This document shows positions 45,175 through 56,429 of a stretch of DNA of 64,000 bases, piece after piece; the first letter of the stretch is position 1; each line of letters opens with the position of its first letter. The notes under the pieces are model-generated. The model had not been told where the DNA came from and did not search any database. It saw only the letters and a program-made list of their open reading frames with translations. Source of the DNA: Auricularia sp. M13 (Eukaryota; Basidiomycota; Agaricomycetes; Auriculariales; Auriculariaceae); assembly GCA_037042915.1 (NCBI GenBank), contig CM073200.1, positions 3,406,832 to 3,470,831 on the forward strand. The letters run 5' to 3'. The position numbers and the translations under genes were made by a program.

Positions 45175-48100
45175 TTACTTCTCGACCACCTCATCCTCCG
45201 CGTCGCTGGCCATCGTCCGCCGCGAGAACGCGCTCGCCTGTACGCGCCCGACCTTCTTGCCCTTGGGAGTGTATTCGCGCGGGTCGGCTGGCGAGTGCGG
45301 CCGTTCGCTCAGTGACGCGTTCGACCCCGAGCGCGAATGTCCGCTGGGGCGAGCAAGAGAGCCGGAGGACGGCAGTGCGCGCGGTCCTCGTGTGGTACGC
45401 GGCCCTCGTGGTCCGCCAACACCGCCGGAGCTCGTGCGTGACAATGCACTCGTGGGCGTGGTAGCCAACACCTGGTCTTCCTCCGCGCTAGGCGTCGTCG
45501 GTGCGGGCGAGGTAGGTCCGCTGCCGACAAGCGGGGGCGAAGTCGACTGGCGGGGCGTAGGCGGAGAAATCGTCAGTTCCTGCGCCGGTGCATCCTCATC
45601 GTCGTCCTTGGGTTCAGCAAACACCGGTCGCGGCGGCGGCGCGTCGGGGTCTTCATTAGCAGGGGTCGGCGGGGGAGGATGGATGATGGGCTCCGCCAGC
45701 ACGGACGCCGCAGTGGCAGGCAGTGGGGGAACCGGCGGCTGGGAGACGCTACCCGCGCGCGAACGCGACGCCGAACGCGAGTGCGAAATTTGCGCCTGAA
45801 TGAGCACGTTGGGGTCGAGGCCTTGTGCAGACAGCCGGCTGCGACTCATGCGCAAGTCAATGGGCGCTGTGCGTTTCTTGACTGGAATCGGTCGCTCTGA
45901 TTCGCGCTTCTTGCGTGTTATGGTCGGTGGGAGCGTGTCGTTGTAATATTTGAGAAGGTCCATGAAAAATACTGCAACACGGGCTAAGTTCAGAGGTTCC
46001 AGGGATCAATGAACCACTTACATGTTGGGTGACGGTCCTGAATGGACCTCTCGGTTTCAACCTTGGGACGCAAAATTGCTGCAGCAGAATGGTCAGTGTT
46101 GCGGCAAAATACAGAACAGTCACATACTCCGGCCAACAGAAAGAGCCAGTTTCGTGACATAGACATCCTTTTCTTCCTGAACATCCGGGGTACTCTCGAT
46201 GAGCCTGCAAAAAATCAACCGAGCAATTCATGACTGGCAGAGAAAAGCTCACGAGTTGAAGTGCTGGACGAGCGCGTCGAGGACATAAAGATGGACCTTC
46301 GGCAGGCGATACAGTACGTTCTTGAGGTCATCGACATGCGCAAGTGCGCCAACCTCTTCAGGCTTGGTGTCCGCACCGACTTGAACAGTGCGTCAGGATA
46401 CGACAAGCGGGCAGATAAATGACGATGCGTACCATTGGGGTAGATCTTGCGAACCTCCTCCCAGCCTTCCCAGGTGCCCAGAGGCGGCTCAAGCTCCAGC
46501 AACCATAGCTTCACCGTACTCGCGATGACGGGCGCATCGTACTTCTCGAGGAGCTCCGACGGAATGGGCGAGTTAGGCGGCAAGCTGTTGATGCTCTCGC
46601 GGAGATGGTGCGTCGATGGAAGCGGAACCTCGTATATCCACGCTTTGCGGCGTTCTGACATGTCGATAGGTGAGCATACGGTCAGCAGTCGAGGGTGCGC
46701 ATGACATACCGGCATCGTTCGGTAGCCTCTTGTATGCTTCCTCAAGGCCTGCGAGCAGGCCGCGCAGCACAGGCGGAATGGTATCCTTCGGCACATCGCC
46801 CGCCTGCGCGCGTACGGCGTTCCATCCACCCTCGCCCGCCCAGCTGCTAAGGTCGATGCCGAAGACGACATCAGCGACGGTATGCGCGGCGCTCTCGAAC
46901 TTTTGGGGGCACGGGCGGAACGGTCCAGTACGATACCGCTCGATGAGCGCAGTGAGGTCGTTCTCGGGCCTGAAAGACGCGACGAGCTCTGTGGAGCGGT
47001 CGACAGCTTCCTTGAGCTGCGGGTGCAGCGCGCTGAGCGCAGCCTGGTACTGTCCAAGAACAGTCTTCACGGCGCGCAGGCGGTCAAGCTCCCATTTCTG
47101 CAGCGCCTTGAGCGTCTCTTCAATGCGTTCCTCGAGTCCGAGGCGACGCCTGTCGAGCTGCCGGACAGCCGTACGATACGCCTGGCTCGCCTCCAGCGCC
47201 TCCGAGCGCGCCTTCACGTGCGGCGGCTCGCCCGACGTGTTGGATGCAATAACATTTGAGACAAAGTTGACGAGCGTGCCCGACCGCTTGACGAGGCGCG
47301 CTGTTAGCGGCATCGGAGTCGGGCTCGTTGGCTCGCCGACAATGTCGCCCTTGCGCGCCGCGTGTTCGCCCGCAAGGTCAAATGCCTGCAAAATACGTCA
47401 ACATTCCCGCCTTCTTGTTGATCATGCACTGCACACCTTGGGACGGAACTGATAAAACGCGTCGTCCGAGTTCTCAAATTTATTGCCAAACTCGCCAATC
47501 CGACGGAGCACATTATCGCGCTCAGTGAGCTCTCGGGCTGCCTCCTCAGCAAGGTCCAAGTTACCGCCGAACGCAGGGACGTTCTCGACGAGCCACGTCG
47601 CGAACTCCTCGCCAGTGAATAGGTCCTGATACTCTCCCAGAATGGGGAAGCGCACAGAGCGGAGGGGGAGGTGGGCCTGCGCCTGGAGGAGAATTTGAGA
47701 CACAGCGGCGGGCTGCATGGACACGCCGGCGAGTAGCATCGGAAGCGGCGGCGGCGGGATAACATTCGCCTGAGCAGGACTGGAGCTGATCTTCGCGGGC
47801 GGGAGCGGAGGGGACATGGGTGGCGGGGACATGGGCAGGGGTGACTGCGGCTGCTCGACGGCCTTGCCCTTGCCCTTGTCGAGCGACGGGCGAGGCACAT
47901 CCTCGTCATCCTCCTGCGCTTTGCCCTTCTCGCTCGTCGTCGGCGAGGCAGGGCCGGGCTTTTTACGCTGAAGTTCGGCGAGCCGCTGGCTAATGCGCTC
48001 CGACACAGACGGCGTGCGCTGTACAACACCATGCGACTGACTGATTTTGGGCGAGGCCGTGTATGGGTCGCTCGGCGCGCTGTAATTCGGCGCGAATTTC

Positions 48101-48918
48101 GCACTGCAAGGAAGCTGAGCACAGGAAGCGAGCAGTCCAGAAGGAGTAGAACGCACTCGTCCTCCGCTTCGTCTGCTTTGCGCGTCTTGTTCAGATACGT
48201 CTTCTTGAGCTTAGCGACCTGCGAGCCATGGGGTGATATGTGAATCCAAATATAGTCCTGGCTAGAATGCGCACCTCGGCGACGCCTTCCTCGTAGGCCT
48301 GCAGCCAGCCGTCCACGAGCACATTCCGGCTCTGATGCACGCGGCCCTGCGAGGAAGATTAATTCTGAGCCGCGGCCAGCGACCAGCAAGCGGACGCGCC
48401 TTGTGAGCGTGCGCCCATTCCTCAAAAGGGTCTGCGACAACAGTGTCGAGCTCCTTGGCGAGCGAAAGGTGGGCCTTGCCCTGGCTGACCGAGTCCGCCT
48501 GCAGGCAGCGGAACGTCACGAGCAGCGACGCTCCGTCGTCCGCTCCAAAGCCGCGGTCTGCACGACGGCCGTCAGACCAGCCGCCACGGTGAAGCACGAC
48601 GACATACCACGAGGCCCCGGGGCGGCGGGCATGGCGAGCGACTGGCCGAGGGCACGCTCTGCGGCTGCCCGCGCCTAGGGAGCCGTTAGCCGACTCTGGG
48701 CACCGGTAGCCGCGGTGCACGACGCACCCGTATGAAGCTGACTATCTCTGCGCTCTCATCGATGCCCTGCGCGGCCAGCAGTCAGCCTGGGCATCCGGGA
48801 GACCGCGAACAGCATGGCGCACCTGCTCAAGCTTGCCATAGAGGACTTGGAGGCCCTTGCGGTAGTCCTGCGACCAGAACGAATTGGCGAACGTCTGAGG
48901 CAGCGAGAGTACTGGCAT
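45175..48918 (-). CDS. FCH/F-BAR-DEP-RhoGAP protein, Rgd2/Rga8-like
   Basis: ATG at 48918 (MPVLSLPQTFANSFW). Exons encode an F-BAR/FCH domain (FANSFWSQDYRKGLQVLYGKLEQ, DPFEEWAHAHK, VLVDGWLQAYEEGVAEVAKLK). A Ser/Pro linker follows, then a DEP domain (GEYQDLFTGEEFATWLVENV ... GNKFENSDDAFYQF) and the second half of the F-BAR coiled coil. A RhoGAP domain comes next (FGIDLSSWAGEGG, PPVLRGLLAGLEEAY, PVIASTVKLWLLELEPPLG, VLDALVQHF), then a basic, Pro/Ser-rich tail. The order FCH-DEP-coil-RhoGAP is that of yeast Rgd2 and fission-yeast Rga8, GAPs for Cdc42/Rho5-type GTPases. At the place where RhoGAPs carry the catalytic Arg (I/L-Y-R-x-S-G), this protein reads WIYEVPL. About a dozen introns. Confidence 0.88.
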
Positions 48919-49372
48919 CCCGGCTGCTGCTGCGCGTCCTTGTCCGTGGTGGGGGGTTCAGGACAAAGTGTGTTCAGGGTTTGCGGCCTGTTCGAGTTCA
49001 AGTGGGCTGTGCACCCGAAACTTGCCCGAAACGTCACGTCGGAATGAACTGCTTTAGCCCGAGCCCGCAGCTCGCATTCGCCGACGTCCGAAATCACATT
49101 GTACCTTCAACCACAAGTCCAGTACATACAGATTTGTTTCGCAGCGAGTCTACTGCAGAGAATAAGCCTAAGATTCGTTGGGAGAAACCAACTTCGCAAG
49201 ACATCTCGACGCTTTCTTCAGCCTTGAGTACTTTGAGTCTCCGAGCGAACTCAGGCTCCCGCCATGCGTTGTTAGTCTACATTTATGGCTATATGTTCAG
49301 AACGAGTGTGGAACTGGATGTGTGCTCGAGTAAAATAAGGATTATGGCGTCGCTATCGAACCACCTGAGAAA
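48919..49372. other. Intergenic, nothing recognised
   Basis: About 450 bases between the RhoGAP start and the stop of the flavoprotein gene. No ORF of note; promoter of the RhoGAP gene expected. Confidence 0.4.
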
Positions 49373-51615
49373 TTAAAGCTTTGAGGTTAACGCTGACCAG
49401 ATAACGCGAGCAACGATGGAAGGAGCCAAGACGTCAATCGCTGGCACGAGGAACATCTGAATTTGCCACAACTTGTCCGCCAAGTCCGAGTCCTGCGAGG
49501 GAGAGCGCCGAGCGGGTTAGGGACCCACATACGGCTGAGAACGAAATGCATGACACGAACGTTATCGACCAGCTTAATGAGTTGGTCGTTGTACCAGCGC
49601 ATATAGCGGCCGGTCTCGCGCGTCTCGCCGGGGACGGGCGTCGTGGACGGCGCGGCGTAGTCTGCGAAGCGGGTGCCGTCCCTGAGTATGACGACGGTTT
49701 AGCCACAGCAGACATTGATCGAAGATGTACCGTATGAAGTCTCACCATATTTCCTGTGTGCGAACGTCCATCTTTTTGAAGAACGTCTTACCGAAGTTGC
49801 GGTCCGACGGAGACATCCGGCGCAGGATAGAGTCGAGCGATATCGCGCCCATTGCGCACTTTGACACACCCTGGCTGTGAATCGTCACGTAAGACGCGCT
49901 GAAATGATTTTCCCCGTACGAGACGGCGCACATACCCAAAGCGGGGGTTCACGCGCATGGACGAGTCTCCGAGTGCGACGAAGTTCCGCGGCAGGACGTT
50001 GGCAGCCCGGACATAGTCTACCTTGTAGCAGTTGGCTAACAACAGAGAAAGTCAGTCTCGCATGCCTCTTGTGGGGTGAGACAGTGCACAGACAGATACG
50101 GGACTCGTACACCGTCCCGAGATGCTTAACCGGCTCGAGCAGGTCGATGGTCTTGTAGAAGTACTCCGGGATGTGGTCCTGGTTCTTGACGGCCTTGGAA
50201 AACTCGCGAATTTCGTCCAGCGTCACGGGCATGTCGACTCCCCAGCCTCCCATGGTGAATACCACTGCAGTAATACAGTGAATTATCACTCATTGACCAG
50301 CCTGGGACAGCGATCCCATCGACAGTCACGTACCGCGGTTGGCGTCACAGCGGACAAGCGCCACATAATGGTTGTCGACGTTCGGGTTCGGGATGTACGC
50401 CAGGACGCCGGCCTTTACACCCTCCTTGTTGCCGGGGACGCCGACCGCGCGGAGGTCCTCGTCCAAGTTGGGCGGGACGGGGTATTCGAGGGTCGCATAC
50501 ACGATGTCGGCGTTGTACGTCTGGCGCAGGTCGGCCGGGAGCGCCGGGATAGCGCGCGAAAGGAGCTTCAGGCCGCTCTGGGAAGAGCCCGTGCAGTCTA
50601 CCCGATGTCAGCACCACACCAATTTCTCAGTGACATGCGTCTCACCGAGAGCCAAAGCGCAGTCCGTAAAGTCGCGCGTCTCACCGCTCGCGAGGCGGAC
50701 GTTCACCGTATCCACCGTCGCCCCGTCCGGCGCGAGCTGGAAGCCTGTGACGGTGCCGTGCACGAACTCGATCTCAGGCCTATCTTCGCGAACAAGTTTG
50801 CGGATGAGAGGCTCCATGTTGCGCCGCGGCGCGAGGATGGACTCCGGGGCGTTTTTGAGACGCAGCTGGTGGCCAGAGAGGCTGAAATTCACGTCCATAG
50901 GGCAAATTCTACATAGACAGAAGTCAATTAGTTTACTAAATAGGATAAGCAGTTTGGACGCGAGCTTACAGCATGGCCCATGACTTTGCGATATCGTCGA
51001 AGCCGGGGAAGATCTTGCGGGCGAAGCGGAGGAAGAGAGCCTGGTACACTGCGAGTGTGTGGCAACTTAGGTGTCCCGTCTCACTTGTGGCACTGAGAAA
51101 CGCACCATGGACAGCACTGTACTGGTAGACTCTGCTGCGGTTGTGGTTCCAGGTGTTGTAGACCGCCTTCGAGCTCTTGACCTCGCGCGTGTCGAAGTTC
51201 GCGGGCTGGCGCGCTTCGTCGGTGAAGGTCCACGCCTCGGGCTCGACCACGACGACCTTCTCGAAATGGTCGGAGCATATGCGCGCAGCGAACAGGCCGC
51301 CAACGCTGAGTGCGACGTCAAGGTAACCGTGTTAGCACTGAAAGCATACTCGAATCGAGCCTTGGAAAACAGAACGAACCTGCCTCCGCAAACGACCGCG
51401 GTCCCGCGAATCTTCGCTCCCTTACGCGGAGTGCTGACCTTCTCCAAGTCCGGGAGGCAGGTATAGTTCTTCAGCACATACGAGCGGAGCACGCGCTTGA
51501 AGATAGGGTATGCGACGAGAAGAACGGCTGGAACGACGGCGAGGGTCGCGTTCGCGGTCAGAGGGGCAGGAAGTGACATGGCGAAAACGCCTATCATTGC
51601 GAAGCATGCAGTCAT
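49373..51615 (-). CDS. FAD-dependent monooxygenase-like membrane protein
   Basis: ATG at 51615 starts a hydrophobic N-terminus (MTACFAMIGVFAMSLPAPL, then a TM helix ATLAVVPAVLLVAYPIF). A Rossmann FAD site follows, with RGTAVVCGGSVGGLFAARIC and the FAD ribose Glu in VVVVEPE. The middle has a DCTGSSQSG motif, and later the second FAD site reads VALGDSSMRVNPRFGQG. It ends in a membrane-prone helix (QMFLVPAIDVLAPSIVARVIWSAL), stop at 49373. About ten short introns. The motif set is that of class A flavin monooxygenases (PHBH fold, related to squalene epoxidase) but the substrate is unknown. N-terminal and C-terminal hydrophobic ends suggest ER anchorage. No P450, PKS or terpene gene is adjacent, so no biosynthetic cluster is implied. 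Confidence 0.8.
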
Positions 51616-51698
51616 CTTTATATGTCTGCGATGGGAAAATCCTCCATGTATTTGATCAGATGATGATGCAGATGATGAGTTCCATTTAAATCCGAACT

Positions 51699-53193
51699 CG
51701 CTTCTGTAAAAACGGATCTGCTCTGGAGCACGGTATCTGTGCTTTGGCATGCTTTGGCATACTTTGGTGCTTCGCCGCTCCGCAGCACTCTCAGAGCACT
51801 AAAGCCCGAAAGCCTTGGAGTTACTTCCGTGCTTTCATGCTTTCGTACTCTGCAGGTCTTTGGCACTCACACATGTACAATTCAGAGGATGAATGCAGGA
51901 GCAACTGCCGAAGATCCCGACAACTGATGCCCACTTACCTCGGGTCCAGGGATTGGCATGAGCGAGTTTCGAGTGTTCAAGCTACCGCCCTGCAAGTGAA
52001 ACCTTGTGAAAAATTTGTCTGCTGTTATTGCGTACAAGCAGCTGAACCACATTAATGAGCTGATTATTATGGAATACATGTGGGTTCTCAATTATTCATG
52101 GAAGCTCATTTTACAATCTCAAGTCATGAGCCCAGAACTGTTGAATGCTCATCTCAAGTGTGCCGGTGAGCAGTGAGCACCGCTGAGCGCTGGGATGATC
52201 ACACAATTGCGGAGTCCGGGCGCAATTTTGAAGTTCCGACCGAACCATTTTTGCTCCAAGTCCCGTTTGCCCTCCCCCGACTCGCACTGCATCGTTGCCA
52301 GCCTGGCCCTACCACTTACCTCTGTGCAAACTCCCCGGCCTGGAGTAAACCCAGCGTTAACGAAGGCAGCTGGGTGTCAAGGACCGCGGCTGGCCCCCGC
52401 GTGCTTGGACACCCAGCTGCCTCGTCTCTTCGTGGGCTCTCCATTATTCCCTTCTGCCCGGCGACCCGTCGGCCTAGCTCTTGCGTGTTATGTATGTGTA
52501 TTCTGTCCCTATCTGCGTACCAGAGCATGGTCGCTCACGTTTTTCTTTTTGCTATCGTGTACAGTCGGGACGCCCGCAAATTACATCGTTCGCCCTTCGT
52601 TCACTCCACGTGCAACCCACTGATATCATGTCACTTGTGCTGGTTTGATTCGTGTAACGCCGTGTAGCATAGGATACGGTACGCGGCGCGTCCACACTCT
52701 CGCCCGGCTCGTTTACCACCGTCATTTGCTCATTCGCGTTCCAGATGCCAATTCCCGGCATCGCGCGAAAGCAACCTTGCCTCTCACGGCACTCGGTTCG
52801 CATTGTCCACTCGAGTGCAGCAGTCCTGCCAGCAGTGGTGCGCGGTCTGGTTCGCCGGCGTAGTGGAGGGGCTCACGACCGGACGAGGTGCATCGGGAGA
52901 TACAGCGATAGCCTTTTGTACATTTATCCCTGTTCCTATGTATCTAACCGCAGGCAATATCACTTTTTTTTCTCCATCATTTTGTACCGGCAGACGGAAA
53001 TTCTATTTAATTTCAATAATAGTAAGCAAAGCAGGTGCTGCGTCGCTTTAGGGTTCTCCACAGCAGTCCCAGAGCACTCTGAGAGCAACGGGGTTGCTCT
53101 GGAGGTGCTCCAGAGCAGGGAACGTCGCTACGGCGCTTTCCGGCTCCAGAGCACGAGGAGCGCTCCAGAGCAAGGTCAATTTTTACAGAAGCG
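51699..53193. repeat. Candidate TIR-bounded non-autonomous element (1.5 kb)
   Basis: CGCTTCTGTAAAAA at 51699-51712 is exactly inverted at 53180-53193. Six or seven bases further in, TGCTCTGGAGC at 51719-51729 is inverted at 53162-53172. The two nested arms form an imperfect TIR of about 31 bases. No matching target duplication is visible. Two solo repeats in opposite orientation remain an alternative. Confidence 0.45.
52365..52421. repeat. Hairpin with 14-bp perfect arms
   Basis: GGCAGCTGGGTGTC at 52365-52378 and its exact reverse complement at 52408-52421, with a 29-base GC-rich loop. Confidence 0.7.
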
Positions 53194-53643
53194 CTGCAAA
53201 GCCACCAACAGTATTTGCACGGACTTCATTGACAATATTCTGGAGCTTTGGACGCGGACCCGCGCAGCGCGAGCTGTTCGAGCCAACCAACGGCTTCAAC
53301 AAGACTGTAGTGACTCAGTAATCTGGCCGCCGCCGGAGGACAGTATGTCACTTGGCTGTGGTCACCCCTGCAAAGTGCATAAGCTATGTATGCAATGCAA
53401 TCACTTCGGGGAGATAACTCGGTGTCAGAGCCCAGCGTTGCATCGTCCCGCAGCGGTAAACTTTCGAGAATGACAGCTCGCCCAGCGACTTGTACTTGGG
53501 CAGAAAACCGAGGGGATCGGAACCTGACAGATTGGTGAGCAGCTGACTGAGTATCGCCGACCGTGAAATGCTTGCGAGGATTTGAGCGCGCCGTCCACGC
53601 CCACATCCATGCGGGTGAACCATGACGACTTGGAGGATATATA

Positions 53644-54114
53644 TCAGGCCGTCCCGAGCTGCAGATTGTAATGACTGTGAGATGAATCGAACTTCAAGTT
53701 ACGATGCAAGCAAAGCAAGAACACGCGGTCGAGAGTGGCCAATGCTGCAGAGGATGCCTCGATGAAATGGCGGTTGTTGCAAGGACAGCTAGCGGGCGGG
53801 CCGGGGTCGACGGGCCATATGTATGCTGACGCCCGAGCGAGAAGCGCGAAGAATGATGTAGCAGTAGTGACGGATATCCGGCAGCCCAGCGACGTCGGCA
53901 ACAACAGCGTTAATGCGAGGAGAGCGAGGAGGAGGAACACTACGCCAGCTGGGGCGCATTCATGCCCGTACTCCTGAACAGTGCGTAGAACAACTGAAAT
54001 CGCATCCTCCAGGTCAGAATGAGCCGTCGAATAGGGTGTATGCTGGCGGTGTTGACGCTGTTGCCAAGAATGCCAGTACTGGTATTTTGGTTCAATGAGT
54101 GCAGTGTTGTACAT
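53644..54114 (-). CDS. Small membrane protein, uncharacterised
   Basis: A single frame of 156 residues from the ATG at 54114 (MYNTALIEPKYQYW). The N-terminus is His/Gln-rich (WQQRQHRQH). A helix near residue 70 is strongly hydrophobic (GVVFLLLALLALTLLLPT), with a second hydrophobic part at SFFALLARASAYIW. The last 50 residues are polar with C-P-C-N. No family recognised. Its position 60 bases downstream of COX23, and the absence of an intron, leave real doubt. It may also be a chance ORF in the repeat-rich region. Confidence 0.4.
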   Translation of the reverse strand: MYNTALIEPKYQYWHSWQQRQHRQHTPYSTAHSDLEDAISVVLRTVQEYGHECAPAGVVFLLLALLALTLLLPTSLGCRISVTTATSFFALLARASAYIWPVDPGPPASCPCNNRHFIEASSAALATLDRVFLLCLHRNLKFDSSHSHYNLQLGTA

Positions 54115-54172
54115 GGTCAAGAAAGTCAGGGAGCGCGCCGGTATTTTGAGTTCGAGTCCAGAAAGTAAGATG

Positions 54173-54544
54173 CTACGCGGGGACCTCTTCCTGTTGCTGT
54201 CGCGAGGGTTGCGGTTGTGGCGTGGGCGGACCCGCGAGCGGCTTGGTGCGATGACGATTGCGGCGCTGCTCGAGCCAAGTGCCCTTGCAGTCGCGGTACG
54301 CCTGAAAGAAGTCCAGACAGCGGTCGCGCTCGCCCGTGCGCAGCATACACTGCTCAGCAGCGCGCGCCGCGTTCTCGCACGGGTCGACGAACTTGGTCAC
54401 CACCATGCGGCCCTAGCGCCCGGTAAATCCAGAATTTCAGACTGGGAATGCAGGCGCGGGGCTCACGTCAAAGGCCTCCTGGTAGTTCTGCGGCTTGACG
54501 TTGTCCTGCGGGTGCGGCAGCGGCGAGCGGTCGTCTGAGCTCAT
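54173..54544 (-). CDS. COX23: Twin CX9C mitochondrial protein, Cox23-like
   Basis: Two exons (54544 to about 54467 and from about 54411 to 54173), joined at F-D|G. The protein of about 105 residues has VTKFVDPCENAARAAEQC and CLDFFQAYRDC. Each is Cys-x9-Cys, forming the two disulfide-bonded helices of the CHCH fold. The following WLEQRR matches the end of the Cox23 domain. Cox23 sits in the mitochondrial intermembrane space, is imported through Mia40, and helps cytochrome c oxidase assembly together with Cox17. The C-terminal Pro/Gln tail is variable. It lies head-to-head with CDK7, 65 bases between the ATGs. Confidence 0.88.
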
Positions 54545-54609
54545 GCTGTTCAGGGACTGAGATGCGGGCCGGGAAGCGCCGACCCTTTGCTTCACGCGTC
54601 CCGGTCGCG
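54545..54609. promoter_or_regulatory. Divergent promoter of COX23 and CDK7
   Basis: 65 bases between opposed start codons, too short for two separate core promoters. The two UTRs probably overlap or start within it. Confidence 0.5.
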
Positions 54610-56039
54610 ATGGTCAGCGCCAAAGAACGGTGGGCCAAGGAGGCCAAGCTCGGCGAGGGCACGTATGCCGTCGTGTACAAGGGTGCGTCTGCAGGCGCTA
54701 GCTGGACTAGACGCCAACGACGACGACGCAGGGCACGAAATCTCGAGCGGGCGCGAGGTGGCGATCAAGAAGGTCAAGGTCGGCCAGTTCAAAGACGGCC
54801 TCGACATGAGCGCCATCCGCGAAGTCAAGTACCTGCGCGAGCTGCGCCATCCGAATATAATCGAGGTGCGCGGCCAGCGTGGCTGCATGCATTTATTCAT
54901 CCAGGCTGTCGCAGCTGCTGGACGTCTATGCCACGAAACAGAACCTGAACCTCGTCCTCGAATACCTCCAGGGCGGCGACCTCGAGCTCATCATCAAGGA
55001 CCGCAACCTCGTCTTCCTGCCCGCAGATATCAAGAGCTGGATGGCCATGACATGCCGCGGCCTCGAGTTCTGCCACCGCAACTGGATCCTCCACCGCGTA
55101 TGTCGCCCGCGTTCAAGAAGCTCGTATTACGCGTTTCTCAGCTATTGCAGGACTTGAAACCCAACAATTTGCTCATCGCCGCCAACGGCGAGCTCAAGCT
55201 TGCCGATTTCGGTCTCGCGCGCGACTTTACGGACCCGAACACGACCATGACATGTCAGGTCATCACACGGTCCGTCTCCCCGTCGTCACAACCTCAGATG
55301 CAATGACCCTCTGACCTCGCCCGCAGATGGTACCGCCCGCCCGAGCTGCTCTTCGGCTGCAGGTACTACAGCACGGCGGTCGACATGTGGTCCGTGGGCT
55401 GCATCTTCGCCGAGCTCATGCTCCGCGTGCCCTACCTCGCGGGCGAAAGCGACGTCGACCAGGTCAAGACCATATTCCGCGCGCTGGGCACGCCGACCGA
55501 CGAAGACTGGCCCGTGAGTCCCACCGCAAATTTTCCAGGTGCACTCACTCACTCACAACCACGCTGCAGGGCCACAAGCTGCTCCCAGACTACATACCCG
55601 TCGGGCAGTTCCCCAAGCAACAGCTGCGCGACCTGTTCACGGCCGCGACGGCCGACGCGCTCAACCTCCTCGGCCGCTTCCTGCTGTACGACCCCAATAA
55701 GCGCATATCCGCCAGAGACGTGCGTCCCAAAAAACCATTTCTTCTCCCGTTTAGTATCTCTCCCACTCACCCTCCTAATAGGCGCTGAAACACCCCTATT
55801 TCTTCGCGCTCCCCAACCCCTCGCACCCGTCCAAGCTGCCCAAGATAACCAAGGCGCAGCCCGAGCGGCCGCACCCACTGCTCGACGGCAACGAGCTGGC
55901 GAAGAACCCCACCGCGACCGAGTCCAAAAAGCGCAAGCTGCGCGACCGCGACGACCCCGAGCCGCTCGAGCCGCCCGTGCCCGACAAGCGCGCCATCGCG
56001 CGCCGCTTGGACTTCCACGCCGTCTCCGTGTCGTCGTAG
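54610..56039 (+). CDS. KIN28: Cyclin-dependent kinase 7 (Kin28/CAK)
   Basis: ATG at 54610. Exons give the glycine loop [11 protein letters not shown], the Lys in [10 protein letters not shown], and the C-helix motif [30 protein letters not shown], the catalytic loop [10 protein letters not shown] split by an intron, DFGLARDF, and the T-loop with [18 protein letters not shown] follow. The PxAIRE-like [10 protein letters not shown] and NTTMT T-loop are Cdk7-type. Then come [17 protein letters not shown], the Kin28-like [13 protein letters not shown], and a C-terminal basic [10 protein letters not shown] region. Cdk7 in TFIIH phosphorylates RNA polymerase II CTD Ser5/7, and in some species it activates other CDKs. 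About 410 residues, seven short introns. Kin28 is the yeast name. Confidence 0.92.
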
Positions 56040-56429
56040 CACGAGTCACGACCGCAACTGCATTTCCGTTGTCATATGCTGTCCCATTTGCTGTTCCTAC
56101 CTACATGACGTGAGATCTCAAGCTGTATCATCACCATCGCTCGCTAGTGCTACTATACTGTTTGCTTTATAGATACACGGAACGCGCTCTCGCAGTGGGA
56201 CGTGGCCGGTATTAAACTGACTTGTCGGGCCGCAGGCTTCGCGGTGCTTCTTCTGGACTGTTTACGGAAGCCTGCAGCTGTGGGCACGAAGACAATCCGG
56301 GGTATTGACCAGCGTAAAGGTTCAAGCCATGGTCGAGGAACGGCACCTGTACGAACCGTGGGTCGTTCTCCGGAAGTCCGCGGAACAGGAGAACGGCGCG
56401 GCTCCTTCCGCGACTCTCCTCCGACCACG
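56040..56429. other. Intergenic, nothing recognised
   Basis: About 390 bases between CDK7 and the AAA-like gene. The frame leading to 56430 is open from 56202, so the protein could start earlier, but the upstream sequence lacks conserved character. Confidence 0.4.

Larger units (their letters stand above)
51616..53643. other. Gene-free 2-kb stretch with repeats
   Basis: No frame here shows recognisable protein character. It contains a candidate TIR-bounded element (51699-53193), a 14-bp-arm hairpin (52365-52421), many copies of GCTCTGGAGC or its parts near 51719-51735 and 53085-53172, and a T8 run at 52965. Short GCACTC/GAGCAC blocks recur at 51780-51850. Confidence 0.5.

Noticed and set aside
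52173-52667. 164-codon plus ORF in the gene-free stretch
   Set aside because: Overlaps the hairpin, has no domain, and its composition is unlike neighbouring genes.
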